A DNA stretch of 64,000 nucleotides, taken from Actinokineospora pegani. GTDB lineage: Bacteria; Actinomycetota; Actinomycetes; Mycobacteriales; Pseudonocardiaceae. Below are positions 28,432 to 37,275 of this stretch, in pieces. The notes beneath the pieces were generated by a model that saw only the letters and a program-made list of their open reading frames with translations, searched no databases and was not told where the DNA came from. The DNA is taken from positions 124,001 to 188,000 of the forward strand of contig NZ_WHOL01000117.1 of NCBI RefSeq assembly GCF_009745975.1, read 5' to 3'. Both the position numbers and the translations under genes were made by a program. Numbering within the stretch: position 1 is the first letter of the stretch; every line of letters begins with the position of its first letter.

Positions 28432-31146
28432 CTACGACAGCAGGGTCAGCACCGTCTCGTCGCGCACGCCCCTGGCCTGCGTGGTCCGGGCCTGCAACCA
28501 CGCCTCCAACCGGCTCTCCGACAGCGGCCGGGAGATCAGGTACCCCTGCGCCACATCGCATCCCATCGCCGAGAGCTGGTCGCGCGCGGCGTCGTCCTCC
28601 ACGCCCTCGGCGACCACGGTCAGGCCGAGCGAGTGGCCCAGCTCGACGATCGAGCGCACCACGGCCAGGTCGCCCAGGTCGGTGCCCATGCCGAGGACGA
28701 AGCTCTTGTCGATCTTCACCTCGTCGACCGGGAGCTGGCGCAGGTAGGCCAGCGAGGAGTAGCCGGTGCCGAAGTCGTCGACGGCCAGCGTCACGCCCAG
28801 GGTGTGCAGGCGGCGCAGGACCGGCAGGGCGCGCTGCGGGTCGGCCATCACGCCGGACTCGGTCAGCTCCAGGGTGAGCAGCTCCGGCGGTACGCCGTGG
28901 CGCTCGAGGGCCTCGGCGACGCGGTCGGGGAACTTGGGGTCGTCCAGGCTGCGCACGGACAGGTTCACCGCCGCGGCGATGCGCAGGCCCCGGTCGAGCC
29001 ACTTGCGCACCCGGATCAGCGACTGCTCCATGACGAACCCGGTCAGCGCGTCGACCAGGCCCGCGGCCTCGACGGCGGGCACGAACTCGTCCGGGTCCAG
29101 GCGCCCGAACTCCGGGTGCCGCCAGCGGACGAGGGCCTCGACGCCGATCACCTGGCGCGAGGGCAGCGCGACCTTGGGCTGGTAGTGCACCTTGACCTGG
29201 CCGGTCTCCAGCGCCTGCCGGAACTGGGTGACCAACTGGAAGCGGCGCAGGAAGACCTGGCCCATCGTCGGCTGGTAGACGCGCACCGTGTCGCCGCCGG
29301 AGCGGGCCGCGCGCAGCGCCACGTCGGCGCGCTGCAGCAGCGCGTCCACGTCGAGCTCGACGGGCTCCCCCTCGGCGGTGCGCGGGGTGGAGTAGCCGAC
29401 GACGGAGTTGGCCTCGACGGTGAGCCGGTCGACCGGGTACGGCGCGGCCAGCTCGGCGCGCAGCCGCTCGGCGACCTCGTGCGCCCCGTCCGGGGAGGTC
29501 TGGGCCAGCAGGGCGGCGAACTGCCCGCCCTCCAGCCTGGCCAGCGCGACGTCCGGGCCGAGCGCGGCGCGCAGCCTGCGGCCCGCGGCCACGACCATCC
29601 GGTCGCTCCAGGCGTAGCCGAGCGCGTCGCTGACCGTGGACAGGATGTCGAGGTCGATGCGCAGCACGACGGAGTTCGGGTGCTGGCGCAGCGGTTCCCC
29701 GGCGGCGCGGCGGAAGCCGGGCCGGTTGAGCAGGCCGGTCAGCGGGTCGTGGTAGGCGTCGTGGCGCAGGGTGGCGACCAGGCGGCGGTTGTCCATGGCG
29801 GTGGCCAGGTGGCTGGCCATGGTGCCGATGAGCCGGGTGTCGGCCTGGCCGAAACCGCGCCAGCGGGAGAGCTTGTCGTGCGCCTCGACCACGCCGAGCA
29901 GGTGGTTGGCGCTGCGCAGCGGGACGACCAGCGCCTCCTCCGCGTCGCGGCGGGCCAGCGCGTGGCGGACCTCGGGGACGGCGTCGCCGCGGCGGAAGTG
30001 GCGCACGTGCGAGCCGGGCAGCCGCAGCAGCGCGTCGGCCTTGGCCCCGTTGGTCTCGACGTCGTGCACCTCGACGGGCAGGTCGGCGCCGGAGACGACG
30101 GTGTGCAGCGGGAGCTGCGGGTCGAAGCGCAGCCGCAGCACGACCCTGGCCGCGCCGAGCTGCTCCTTGATCCGCTCGGCGATGGCCTGCCACTCGTCGC
30201 TGTCGGCGACCCCGGCGACCTCGCTCGGGTCGGCCAGGCCCAGCGACGGCTTGGCCGCGGCCTGGTGGCCCGACCGGGCGACGATGAGGCTGACCTCGGA
30301 CAGCGCCTCCAGGTCGCGCTGCTCGCGCAGCAGCCCGGAGTAGGCGATGTACAGCGCGGCGAGCCCGCTCATGGCCAGCACCAGCAGCGGCCACCCGGCC
30401 TCGGCGTGCGCGACGACCTGGTAGCCGACGACGCCGACCGAGGCGTTGACCAGGCCCAGCACCAGCGTGCGCAGCATCAGCCGGACCGCGGGGCCGACCC
30501 GCATCCGGCGGCCGAGGATGCGCACGCAGACCAGGGCGAGCAGCGTGGACGACAGCGGGGCGGCCAGCGCCCCCGCGAGCGTGCCGCTCCAGGCCGGGCC
30601 GAGTCCGCCGAGCACGCGGTCGACCAGGTCGGCGACGGCGAAGGCGCAGGTGATCTCGAACACCATGGCGCCCGCGTTGTAGAGGATGCGGTCGTTGACC
30701 TTGCGCACCACCAGGGTGCCGACGCCCGCGAGCAGGTGGGCGGCGAGCACCACCTCGAACGGGGCCACGAACAGGCCGATGACCAGCGGGATCTCCGAGA
30801 AGGAGATCGTCCAGGACACGCCGGAGCGCACGTCGATGTTGATCGCGAGCTGCTCGGCGAGCAGGAAGCCCAGGGCCAGCAGCAGCCCGGACCAGATCAC
30901 CGTCGCGCCGCCCTCGCCGAGGTTCGGCGGGATGGACCCGCCGACGAACCAGGCGGCGATCAGCGAGATGGCCAGGACGAAGATGGAGAAGGCCAGGAAC
31001 CGGCGGTTGGGGGCGGGGTCCTCGGTCCACTGCGGGGCCGCGGCGCGAACCGGGTCCGGGCAGGCCGGGGGGTCGTCGACCTCGTCCGGGGGTGCGGCGA
31101 TCACCGGCGGCAGGCTTGCCTCAGCCGCGCCGTGGTGGTCCGGCAT
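28432..31146 (-). CDS. Membrane GAF–degenerate GGDEF–EAL protein (c-di-GMP phosphodiesterase)
   Basis: The ATG at 31146 follows a perfect GAGGAGG and gives 904 residues; the frame upstream is not coding. About eight membrane helices fill residues ~45-290 (a MASE-like sensor), then a GAF-like domain (~320-460, ending LATAMDNRRL), a GGDEF domain (~465-610) and an EAL domain (~635-890). The GGDEF active site is ARLEGGQFAALL near residue 537, lacking the acidic pair needed for cyclase activity. The EAL domain keeps VEALVRW, NLSVRSL, ELTESGVM, DDFGTGYSSLAYL, VKIDKSF and EGVED, all metal or catalytic positions. It is therefore predicted to degrade cyclic di-GMP, with the GGDEF part at most binding GTP. 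No partner genes adjoin it; it follows no operon. Confidence 0.92.
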   Translation of the reverse strand: MPDHHGAAEASLPPVIAAPPDEVDDPPACPDPVRAAAPQWTEDPAPNRRFLAFSIFVLAISLIAAWFVGGSIPPNLGEGGATVIWSGLLLALGFLLAEQLAINIDVRSGVSWTISFSEIPLVIGLFVAPFEVVLAAHLLAGVGTLVVRKVNDRILYNAGAMVFEITCAFAVADLVDRVLGGLGPAWSGTLAGALAAPLSSTLLALVCVRILGRRMRVGPAVRLMLRTLVLGLVNASVGVVGYQVVAHAEAGWPLLVLAMSGLAALYIAYSGLLREQRDLEALSEVSLIVARSGHQAAAKPSLGLADPSEVAGVADSDEWQAIAERIKEQLGAARVVLRLRFDPQLPLHTVVSGADLPVEVHDVETNGAKADALLRLPGSHVRHFRRGDAVPEVRHALARRDAEEALVVPLRSANHLLGVVEAHDKLSRWRGFGQADTRLIGTMASHLATAMDNRRLVATLRHDAYHDPLTGLLNRPGFRRAAGEPLRQHPNSVVLRIDLDILSTVSDALGYAWSDRMVVAAGRRLRAALGPDVALARLEGGQFAALLAQTSPDGAHEVAERLRAELAAPYPVDRLTVEANSVVGYSTPRTAEGEPVELDVDALLQRADVALRAARSGGDTVRVYQPTMGQVFLRRFQLVTQFRQALETGQVKVHYQPKVALPSRQVIGVEALVRWRHPEFGRLDPDEFVPAVEAAGLVDALTGFVMEQSLIRVRKWLDRGLRIAAAVNLSVRSLDDPKFPDRVAEALERHGVPPELLTLELTESGVMADPQRALPVLRRLHTLGVTLAVDDFGTGYSSLAYLRQLPVDEVKIDKSFVLGMGTDLGDLAVVRSIVELGHSLGLTVVAEGVEDDAARDQLSAMGCDVAQGYLISRPLSESRLEAWLQARTTQARGVRDETVLTLLS

Positions 31147-31259
31147 GCAACCTCCTCGGACGGCGGGTGGCCGGGCGGGTACCCGTCCCCCGCGCATGGC
31201 GAGTCCCCCCACGGCTTTCGGACTGTACCCCGATAGGGCGAAAGTGGCACCTGTCCTCG

Positions 31260-32054
31260 TTACTCGTGGACACCGGATTCAGCCGACGCTCCAGCGGAGA
31301 GGGTGCCCGTGATAACGGTCACCGCCTGCCCGCGCAGCCGCACCCGGTCCCCGTCGACGGTCAGCCGCAGCCGTCCGCCGCGTGCTGAGAGTTGGTCAGC
31401 GACCAGCTCGGACTTGCCGGTCTCCGCCGCCCAGTAGGTGGCCAGCGAGCAGTGCGCCGATCCGGTGACGGGGTCCTCGTCGATGCCGTGGGCGGGGTAG
31501 AAGCAGCGGCTGCCGAAGTCGGCGCCGTCACCCCCCTCGGCGGTGACGATCACCCCTCTGGCGGACAGGCGTGCCAACTCTGCGAGATCGGGCCGCACGG
31601 CGCGCACCTGCCCCAGGTCGGCGACGCGGACCAGGTAGTCGTCGCGGCCGCGCCTGGCCTCGACGACGGTCACGCCGGGCAGCGCAGCCGCCAGCTCGGT
31701 GCGCACCTCGATGGGCGCGGTCTCGTCGGCGGGGAAGTCCATCTCGATCCACCCGTCGGCCTCGGTGGTGGTGAGCACCCCGCTGCGGGTGTCGAACCGC
31801 CGCTCGCCGCCCAGCACGTGCGCGGCGGCGAGGGTGGCGTGCCCGCACAGGTCGACCTCGGCGCGCGGGGTGAACCAGCGCAACGGCAGCGGCCCGTCCC
31901 CGCCCACCACGACGAACGCGGTCTCCGACAGGTTCACCTCGGCGGCGACGGCCTGCATCCACCCCGCCCCGGCAGGCCGGTCGAGCACGACGACAGCCGC
32001 CGGGTTCCCCCGGAACGGGGTGTCGGTGAAGCTGTCGACGAAGGTGATCTCCAC
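31260..32054 (-). CDS. PhzF-family isomerase/epimerase
   Basis: The GTG at 32054 has AGAGGAGAG six bases upstream, giving 264 residues. The PhzF diaminopimelate-epimerase-like fold shows DSFTDTPFRGNPAAVVVLD, NLSETAFVV with the catalytic Glu at residue 44, the FTPRAEVDLCGHATLAAAHVL glycine turn, and GIDEDPVTGSAHCSLATYW in the second half. Family members isomerise or rearrange small acids; PhzF itself acts in phenazine synthesis, but no phenazine genes are nearby, so the substrate is unknown. It diverges from the GNAT gene with 61 bases between starts, where both promoters must lie. Confidence 0.88.
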   Translation of the reverse strand: MEITFVDSFTDTPFRGNPAAVVVLDRPAGAGWMQAVAAEVNLSETAFVVVGGDGPLPLRWFTPRAEVDLCGHATLAAAHVLGGERRFDTRSGVLTTTEADGWIEMDFPADETAPIEVRTELAAALPGVTVVEARRGRDDYLVRVADLGQVRAVRPDLAELARLSARGVIVTAEGGDGADFGSRCFYPAHGIDEDPVTGSAHCSLATYWAAETGKSELVADQLSARGGRLRLTVDGDRVRLRGQAVTVITGTLSAGASAESGVHE

Positions 32055-32115
32055 GGTGCTCTCCTCTGCTCCGGTGCCCCGCCCCACTCTGCACGCCTTG
32101 CGCTTGGATGTCCCG

Positions 32116-33048
32116 GTGACCGAGTTCGATGTGGACGCGCTGGTGGCCGTGGCGGACGCGCACGCGGACCGGCTGGCCGCGCTCGACCCGCTGCTGCCCC
32201 CGCCCCCGCCGCTGGCCCCCGGCGCGGGCAGGCTCATCACCACCCCCGACGGCGCCGCGATCGCCTGGCGCCAGGACTCGCCCGCGGGCACGGCCGCCCG
32301 CACCTGGGACGCGGCGGTGCGGCACAACCTGGAGGTCCGCCTCGCGGGCCACGACCGCGCCACCACCCTCGGCGCCCTGCTCGACTCCTGGTTCGACCTG
32401 CTCTCCGGCGCCGTCACCCCCGGCGACCCCGACTGCGCCGCCGTGGTCGAACTCCCCTCCCGCGACACCGAGGCGGTGCTGGCGCTGCTGCACCGCGGCT
32501 TCGCCCCCGTCAGCACCCTGGCCATCAGGACCGCGGGCAAGCCAGGCCCGCCCCCCGCCACCGGGCTCGACATCCGCCCGGCCACCACGGCCGACCTGGA
32601 CACCCTGGTCCACCTCAACCTGGAGGTGGTCCACTACGACGCCCCCTTCGGCAAGATCACCCCGCGCGAGGACACCGAAGAGGCCCTCCGCAACCAGGTC
32701 TCCTTCCTGCTGACCCAACCCGGCCCCCCGGTCTGGATCGCCGAGGACGCGGGCCACCCCCTCGGCTACGCCCACGTGCAACTCCACCCCGTGTCCTCCT
32801 GGACCACCCGCTACACCTCGGCCCCCAACCCCGCCTACCTCTCCAGCCTCGGCGTGACCACCACCCACCGCGGCGCAGGCATAGGCACCACCCTGGCCCA
32901 CCACGTCCACACCACCCTCGACTCCCAGGGCGTTGGCGTGACCCTGCTCCACCACGCCCTCCCCAACCCCAGGTCAACGCCGTTCTGGTACTCCCACGGC
33001 TACCGCCCCCTCTGGACCACCTGGCAACGCCGCCCCATCCGCCGCTAA
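32116..33048 (+). CDS. GNAT-family N-acetyltransferase
   Basis: From the GTG at 32116 (VTEFDVDALVAVADAH) the product has 310 residues. The C-terminal half is a GNAT domain: LDIRPATTADLDTLVHLNLEVVHYD, the acetyl-CoA loop SLGVTTTHRGAGIGTTLAHHV (R/Q-x-x-G-x-G/A type), and a terminal PFWYSHGYRPLWTTW typical of the fold. The N-terminal ~150 residues are of the same alpha/beta character and may be a degenerate second GNAT domain. Substrate is unknown. Codons shift from ordinary usage to extreme C-ending toward the 3' end. The Shine-Dalgarno is weak, so the start is uncertain by a few codons. Confidence 0.85.
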   Translation: MTEFDVDALVAVADAHADRLAALDPLLPPPPPLAPGAGRLITTPDGAAIAWRQDSPAGTAARTWDAAVRHNLEVRLAGHDRATTLGALLDSWFDLLSGAVTPGDPDCAAVVELPSRDTEAVLALLHRGFAPVSTLAIRTAGKPGPPPATGLDIRPATTADLDTLVHLNLEVVHYDAPFGKITPREDTEEALRNQVSFLLTQPGPPVWIAEDAGHPLGYAHVQLHPVSSWTTRYTSAPNPAYLSSLGVTTTHRGAGIGTTLAHHVHTTLDSQGVGVTLLHHALPNPRSTPFWYSHGYRPLWTTWQRRPIRR

Positions 33049-33480
33049 CGGCCACGACCGCGGCATCAATCGATCACCCAGAACACCGATCGCGGACTCA
33101 CAGCCACGCGCCCCAATCCTCAACCCCCACCGCGCACAACCACCCACACCAACCCCCACCCGCCCCGCAACAAACCCCGCCACACCTCTGGGGGCGTCCC
33201 GAAGCCCATTCTACCGGCCCAAACCCCGCCACCCCCCAAAGTCGATCATGCCTGTGGACAACTCCGAAACGATCCCCAGGCACCCCGAGGGTTCCCCCCG
33301 CAAAGCGATCTTGGGCCGGTTCGATCTCACATACGGTCGACCTTCTCGAGGGTGGCTCAGCGCCGGCCGTGGGAGGTCGATGGTGCCAGCCGCCGCCTCG
33401 ACCAGCGGACATCCCGGGTTCACGACGCTGATCAAGGCGTTGCCTCCGGTGCGAAACCAGGCAGGCGCGGGCCGACCGGC
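33049..33480. other. Intergenic region between the GNAT and winged-helix genes
   Basis: These 432 bases separate two convergent genes. The first ~180 bases are extremely C/A-rich on the + strand (CCCACCC, ACAACC runs). I see no tRNA, no convincing terminator hairpin and no small frame with both a ribosome site and consistent third-position bias. It looks like degraded or spacer DNA. Confidence 0.5.
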
Positions 33481-34467
33481 CTAAGCCCGCTCCTGCAACA
33501 CCAGCTCAACCCCCAGGAACCGCCCCAACTCCCCCACCTCAGCCCGCAACAACGCCCCCACTCCCCGAGGCAAGATCGCGAACGGCGCCACCTGCACCAC
33601 CCCGCCCTCCATCCCCCAGGTCCCCACAGTCCCCCCGTCGACCACCACCAGCGGCTGCACGACCCCCTCCTGCTCGACCCGCTCCTCAAAGCCGGACGGC
33701 ACCACGAACACCCGCGACCCGTACCCCAGCAAGTATGCGTCCGAAGGCCCCAGCAGCCGCACAGTCCGCGCAGGCTCCGGCGGGGCAGCGGGCGGGTACT
33801 GCCGACCGAACGCCGACTTGGCCTTGCCCGTCGGCAGCCCGGACCAGGCCGCGAAGTCCTCCCAGGTCGCGGGCCCGTAGCCGGCCAGGTAGCGCGAGGC
33901 CAACCGGTCCAGCAGCACCGCCTCCTCCTCCACGCACGTCTCCGCGCGGGCGAAGGTCGGCTCGCCGCCCACGTCGGCGACGCGGACGATCTGGCCGGTC
34001 AGCGCCGTGAACACCACGAGCTGGGCGAACGCGCGCGTGTCGTCCAGGGCCATCCCCGACTCGGCCAGGTCGGCGAGCAGCTCGGCGCGGGTGCGCGGCA
34101 CGACGCAGCTCTCGGCGAGGACCTTGGCGCCGTGTGCGACGCGCGTGTCGTCGAGGCCGAGCGCGTGCCTGCGGTCGCGCAGGTCGGCGGCGGCGCGCGG
34201 GCCGAGCAGGGCCACCAGCCACGCCGCGTCCGCCGCGGCGACGACGTGCAGCGCACCGCGCATCGCCCAGGTGCGGACCAGCGCGCCGGAGGTCAGGGCG
34301 TCGTCGACGTCGCCGAGGACCAGGCCGTCGGTGCGCGCGCGGATGGCCAGGGCGGCGGCGAACGGGTCGCGGGCGGGCTGGCCGACGATGCGGCGCACCG
34401 CGTCGACCGGCGAACCGGGGCGCTGACCGGCGAGGCCCTGGGACACACTGCGGGAGACCAGGTCCAT
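33481..34467 (-). CDS. Winged-helix DNA-binding protein (AlkZ/YcaQ-like, HTH_42 family)
   Basis: The ATG at 34467 (MDLVSRSVSQGLAGQRPGSP) gives 328 residues. The pattern of several winged-helix domains in tandem is that of the large actinobacterial family related to the AlkZ/YcaQ DNA glycosylases: DAVRRIVGQPARDPFAAALAIRAR, ALVRTWAMRGALHVVAAADA and GPATWEDFAAWSGLPTGKAKSAF. AlkZ proteins unhook interstrand crosslinks and protect producers from DNA-alkylating antibiotics, but many family members have no known activity and I do not see a clear catalytic QxD/QxQ motif. Function stays open. It is divergent from the sigma-factor gene with 93 bases between starts. Confidence 0.8.
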   Translation of the reverse strand: MDLVSRSVSQGLAGQRPGSPVDAVRRIVGQPARDPFAAALAIRARTDGLVLGDVDDALTSGALVRTWAMRGALHVVAAADAAWLVALLGPRAAADLRDRRHALGLDDTRVAHGAKVLAESCVVPRTRAELLADLAESGMALDDTRAFAQLVVFTALTGQIVRVADVGGEPTFARAETCVEEEAVLLDRLASRYLAGYGPATWEDFAAWSGLPTGKAKSAFGRQYPPAAPPEPARTVRLLGPSDAYLLGYGSRVFVVPSGFEERVEQEGVVQPLVVVDGGTVGTWGMEGGVVQVAPFAILPRGVGALLRAEVGELGRFLGVELVLQERA

Positions 34468-34560
34468 GGCGGCACGGTAGCGCGCGGGGGGATTTCCCGA
34501 GCGCGCGGCAACCTTCCCGCGCCGACCGCCATCTAGGTGGGTGAGGCAGGAGGTGGTGGC

Positions 34561-35073
34561 GTGCGGGGCGGTGACCCCGACTTCGACGAGTTCGTCCGGG
34601 AGCGGCACGACCAACTGCTGCGCTACGCCGTCATGCTCACCGGACGCCGGGTCGACGCGGAAGAGATCGTCCAGGAGGCGCTGATGCGCTGCCTGGCCCG
34701 GTGGCGGCTCGTCCGCCCCGACAACAAGATCGCCTATGCGCGCAAGGCGGTCTACCACGAGTTCCTGCGCACCGTGCGGAACAAGCCGCCGGTGCCGGTG
34801 GACGAGCTGGGCGAGCACGTGGACGTGGCGGACTTCACCGGGTCCGTCGTGGCGCACTCGCACGTCCTCCAGATGTTGCAGCAGCTGCCCGCGCGGCAGC
34901 GGGCCGCGGTGGTGTGCCGGGTGTTCGGCGACATGACCGAGGCGCAGGCGGCCAAGGCGCTGGGCTGCTCGGTCGGCACGGTGAAGTCGCTGACCAGCAG
35001 GGGTCTGGCCAAGATCAGGAGTTTGTGGGTGGCCGAGGAGGCCGCCGCGCCGGGGAGGAGGGGGCCCAAGTGA
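34561..35073 (+). CDS. SigE-type ECF RNA polymerase sigma factor
   Basis: The GTG at 34561 has a near-perfect AGGAGG seven bases upstream and gives 170 residues; the GTG at 34537 is less likely. Region 2 is FDEFVRERHDQLLRYAVMLTGRRVDAEEIVQEALMRCL, the core-binding and -10 region. Region 4 is LQQLPARQRAAVVCRVFGDMTEAQAAKALGCSVGTVKSLTSRGLAKIR, a helix-turn-helix for the -35. It belongs to the actinobacterial 'SigE family' ECF group. The next gene overlaps by GTGA and probably encodes its regulator. The promoter it recognises cannot be named from this window. Confidence 0.92.
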   Translation: MRGGDPDFDEFVRERHDQLLRYAVMLTGRRVDAEEIVQEALMRCLARWRLVRPDNKIAYARKAVYHEFLRTVRNKPPVPVDELGEHVDVADFTGSVVAHSHVLQMLQQLPARQRAAVVCRVFGDMTEAQAAKALGCSVGTVKSLTSRGLAKIRSLWVAEEAAAPGRRGPK

Positions 35074-36233
35074 CCGGAGACAGCGACGACGACGTGCTTG
35101 CCCGGCTGCGGTACGAGCTGGGCGCGGTGGACGTGCACAGCCACCCCGCCCACGTGGACTCCCTGCTGGCCGGACTGCACCAGCGGCGCGGCGAGCAGCG
35201 CAAGCAGCGGCGCACGGTCGCGTTCGTGGTCGCGGCCGCGCTGACCGTGGTGGCCACGACCTTCTCGCTGTGGCCGAGCACCGGCGACGGGCACGTCCCG
35301 GTCGCGGTGGCCTCGATCGCGGACTGGGGGGTGCGCGGGCAGTTGGCAGGCGACGACGCCCTGATCGAGCGCGCGCGGCAGGCCTGGTCGGTCGGCGGGT
35401 CGGTGCGCGCGGTCTACGCGGGCAGCTCCCCGCCCAGCGTCGCGCCGCTGGCGGTGGTCGTGCTGGTCGCGATCGACGCCTCGGGCGCGACGACGGTCGG
35501 CTTCGTGACCAGCCCGGTGGGCGGCGTCGGCGAGTCGCCGGACACCAGCACCCTGGTCCTGCGGGCCACCGGCCCGGTCCAGCGCGGGCAGCGGGCGGTG
35601 GGGTTCGTCTCGGCGACCCCGCTGGCAGGCGACGAGCCGATCACGGGCGGCGGCTCGATCGGGTTCGCCCTGGCCGAACCGGGGGTCGAGTGGATCACGC
35701 TGGACAACTCCGCCACCGACAGCCAGGTCCCCACCCCGCGCGTCGAGCCGGGCGTGACCTGGAACGTGTTCGCCGATGGCGCGGGCGCCTGGGACACGGT
35801 CGCCACGTTCGACAACCAGGACGTCGTCCTGGCCTCGGGGGTCGACGACCCGGTGGTCACCGAGGTCGTCCCGTCCCGGTCGGCCCTGCGGCTGATCGTC
35901 CCCGGCACGGCCGGGGACTACGTGGCCACCCCGGACGGCGTCATCGGCGTGATCACCGCGGACGGGTCGGTCGACACCGATCTGACGGGCCGGGAGGTCG
36001 AGATCCGCCACATGGGCGGCGTCACCGGGACCCTGGGCAAGCAGGGCTCGGTGCTGACCTTCGAACCCGCCTCGTCGCGCAAGCCATTCCCGGGCAACCG
36101 GGTCTCGCTCGCCGACGCCCCGTTCCCGCTGACCGTCGGCTTCATCGACTCGACCGACCCCTGGACCATCCGCCAAGCCGCGTCGAGCACCCAGCCGGGC
36201 CCGCTGCTGCGCATCAGCGCGGGCACCCCCTGA
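35070..36233 (+). CDS. Single-pass membrane protein coupled to the ECF sigma factor (probable anti-sigma factor)
   Basis: The GTG at 35070 overlaps the sigma stop and yields 387 residues. The N-terminal ~50 residues are cytoplasmic and charged (DDVLARLRYELGAVDVHS, RRGEQRKQRR). One membrane helix follows at about 50-70 (TVAFVVAAALTVVATTFSLW). The remaining ~310 residues are an outer domain rich in beta strands with repeated VxxGxxxV patterns (WITLDNSATDSQ, DTVATFDNQDVVLASG), without cysteines. No zinc-binding HxxxCxxC anti-sigma motif is present. By position it should hold the sigma factor at the membrane and release it on an envelope signal, but this is inference. Confidence 0.75.
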   Translation: MTGDSDDDVLARLRYELGAVDVHSHPAHVDSLLAGLHQRRGEQRKQRRTVAFVVAAALTVVATTFSLWPSTGDGHVPVAVASIADWGVRGQLAGDDALIERARQAWSVGGSVRAVYAGSSPPSVAPLAVVVLVAIDASGATTVGFVTSPVGGVGESPDTSTLVLRATGPVQRGQRAVGFVSATPLAGDEPITGGGSIGFALAEPGVEWITLDNSATDSQVPTPRVEPGVTWNVFADGAGAWDTVATFDNQDVVLASGVDDPVVTEVVPSRSALRLIVPGTAGDYVATPDGVIGVITADGSVDTDLTGREVEIRHMGGVTGTLGKQGSVLTFEPASSRKPFPGNRVSLADAPFPLTVGFIDSTDPWTIRQAASSTQPGPLLRISAGTP

Positions 36234-36278
36234 GCCGCGGGGGCGGGGCGGAGCGCGCCGCCCCGTCCCCCGGACAAC

Positions 36279-36833
36279 TCACAACGGCGAGGTCCACCCG
36301 CTGCCCCAGACCCGGGCACCGTGGTTCCAGTCCTTGGTGATCCGGAAGTAGTGCTCGTGCCCCGCGATCAGGCCGTTCCAGCAGTACCCGTAGTACCCGC
36401 CGTTGAGCGGGTACCTGGCGACCTGCCCCCGGCGCGTGTCCGTGCCGTAGGCGTCCCACATCTCAACCTTCACCTCCCGCAGGAAGTACACGGGGTCGGT
36501 GCTCCCACCCCCGCGCAGCGAGACGCACGCCCGCCCGGCCACCGGCCAGAACGTCCGCGACACCAGCGAACTGGTGAAGTCGTAGCTGAACGTGAACGGC
36601 AGGTAGGACGCCTGAATCCCGACCTGCCCCGACGGCCGGTCCTGCCGCGTGTCAGGCAGCAGGTCAACCTCCACCGCCCCCACCGGCGGCCCACTCCTTG
36701 GCGTGGCCCGCACCTCCTTGCGCACCGACCTGTCGGCCGCGCCATCGATCTGCGCACTCGCGGTCCCCGCACTCGTCCCCCCGAGCACAACCAGGGCCGC
36801 GACGACGCCCCCAACCCGTTTTCTCCACTCCAC
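36279..36833 (-). CDS. Secreted protein of unknown function
   Basis: The product is 184 residues from a GTG at 36833. A classical signal peptide is clear: a basic MEWRKR start, hydrophobic VGGVVAALVVLGGTSAG and cleavage after TASA (near residue 27). The mature part has Tyr/Trp/Gly-rich stretches (FTFSYDFTSSLVSRTFWP, YPLNGGYYGYCWNGLIAGHEHYFRITKDWNHG) and two cysteines likely to form a disulfide. It may be a small beta-sandwich exported protein. I do not recognise the family. It converges on the end of the sigma-partner gene with 45 bases between stops. Confidence 0.7.
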   Translation of the reverse strand: MEWRKRVGGVVAALVVLGGTSAGTASAQIDGAADRSVRKEVRATPRSGPPVGAVEVDLLPDTRQDRPSGQVGIQASYLPFTFSYDFTSSLVSRTFWPVAGRACVSLRGGGSTDPVYFLREVKVEMWDAYGTDTRRGQVARYPLNGGYYGYCWNGLIAGHEHYFRITKDWNHGARVWGSGWTSPL

Positions 36834-37275
36834 AGCGACAATCCCCTGTCGTCATCACCGGACACTCCAGACCGGAAACTAGCCAGTACCCGCCCTGAAG
36901 ACGTCCCTCCTGCGAGTGACCATCTGCAAGATGCTGCGAAAGCAGTCCCCGCGCTACCACAAAGAGATCAACGCACCCCGCGCGTTCGCCAGCGGCACGC
37001 GAGAGTGCTGACTTTCGAACAATCGCCGACATTCTTTCCGTTGCCCGCCCACACCACCCGCCCCGGTCGGGGCTCGCCACCGAGCGGGCCGGACACCCTG
37101 CGGAAGAGTTTCCAACAAACCACCATCAGCGGTACTCACAAATAAGGAAGCGCAATGAGTCGCCGAGCACTAATCAGAAAGAGCACTCGCGCACCGACCA
37201 CCCAGGAAAGATTCGAATCCAGCAGCCCGACGTCCGCACGAGGCACGCGGCCTGGGCAGGTGGGAAACTGGAGGC
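36834..37275. other. Intergenic region with lower-GC patches
   Basis: These 442 bases carry several A/T-richer stretches unlike the flanks (around 36880-37050 and 37090-37215). I find no complete gene. The stretch just before the broken HicB-like gene is open in one frame for ~40 codons (from the ATG at 37155), but its codon use is not that of a real gene and I see no HicA-type toxin. Confidence 0.5.

Noticed and set aside
29515-29538. Active diguanylate cyclase in the EAL protein
   Set aside because: The GGDEF motif is EGGQF; both acidic residues are missing, so cyclase activity is not supported.
31260-32100. A phenazine biosynthesis cluster suggested by the PhzF-like gene
   Set aside because: No other phenazine genes are present and PhzF-fold enzymes are widespread in unrelated pathways.
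33248-33484. Short + strand frame (78 codons) in the gap after the GNAT gene
   Set aside because: No ribosome site and codon use unlike the real genes; composition is that of random GC-rich DNA.
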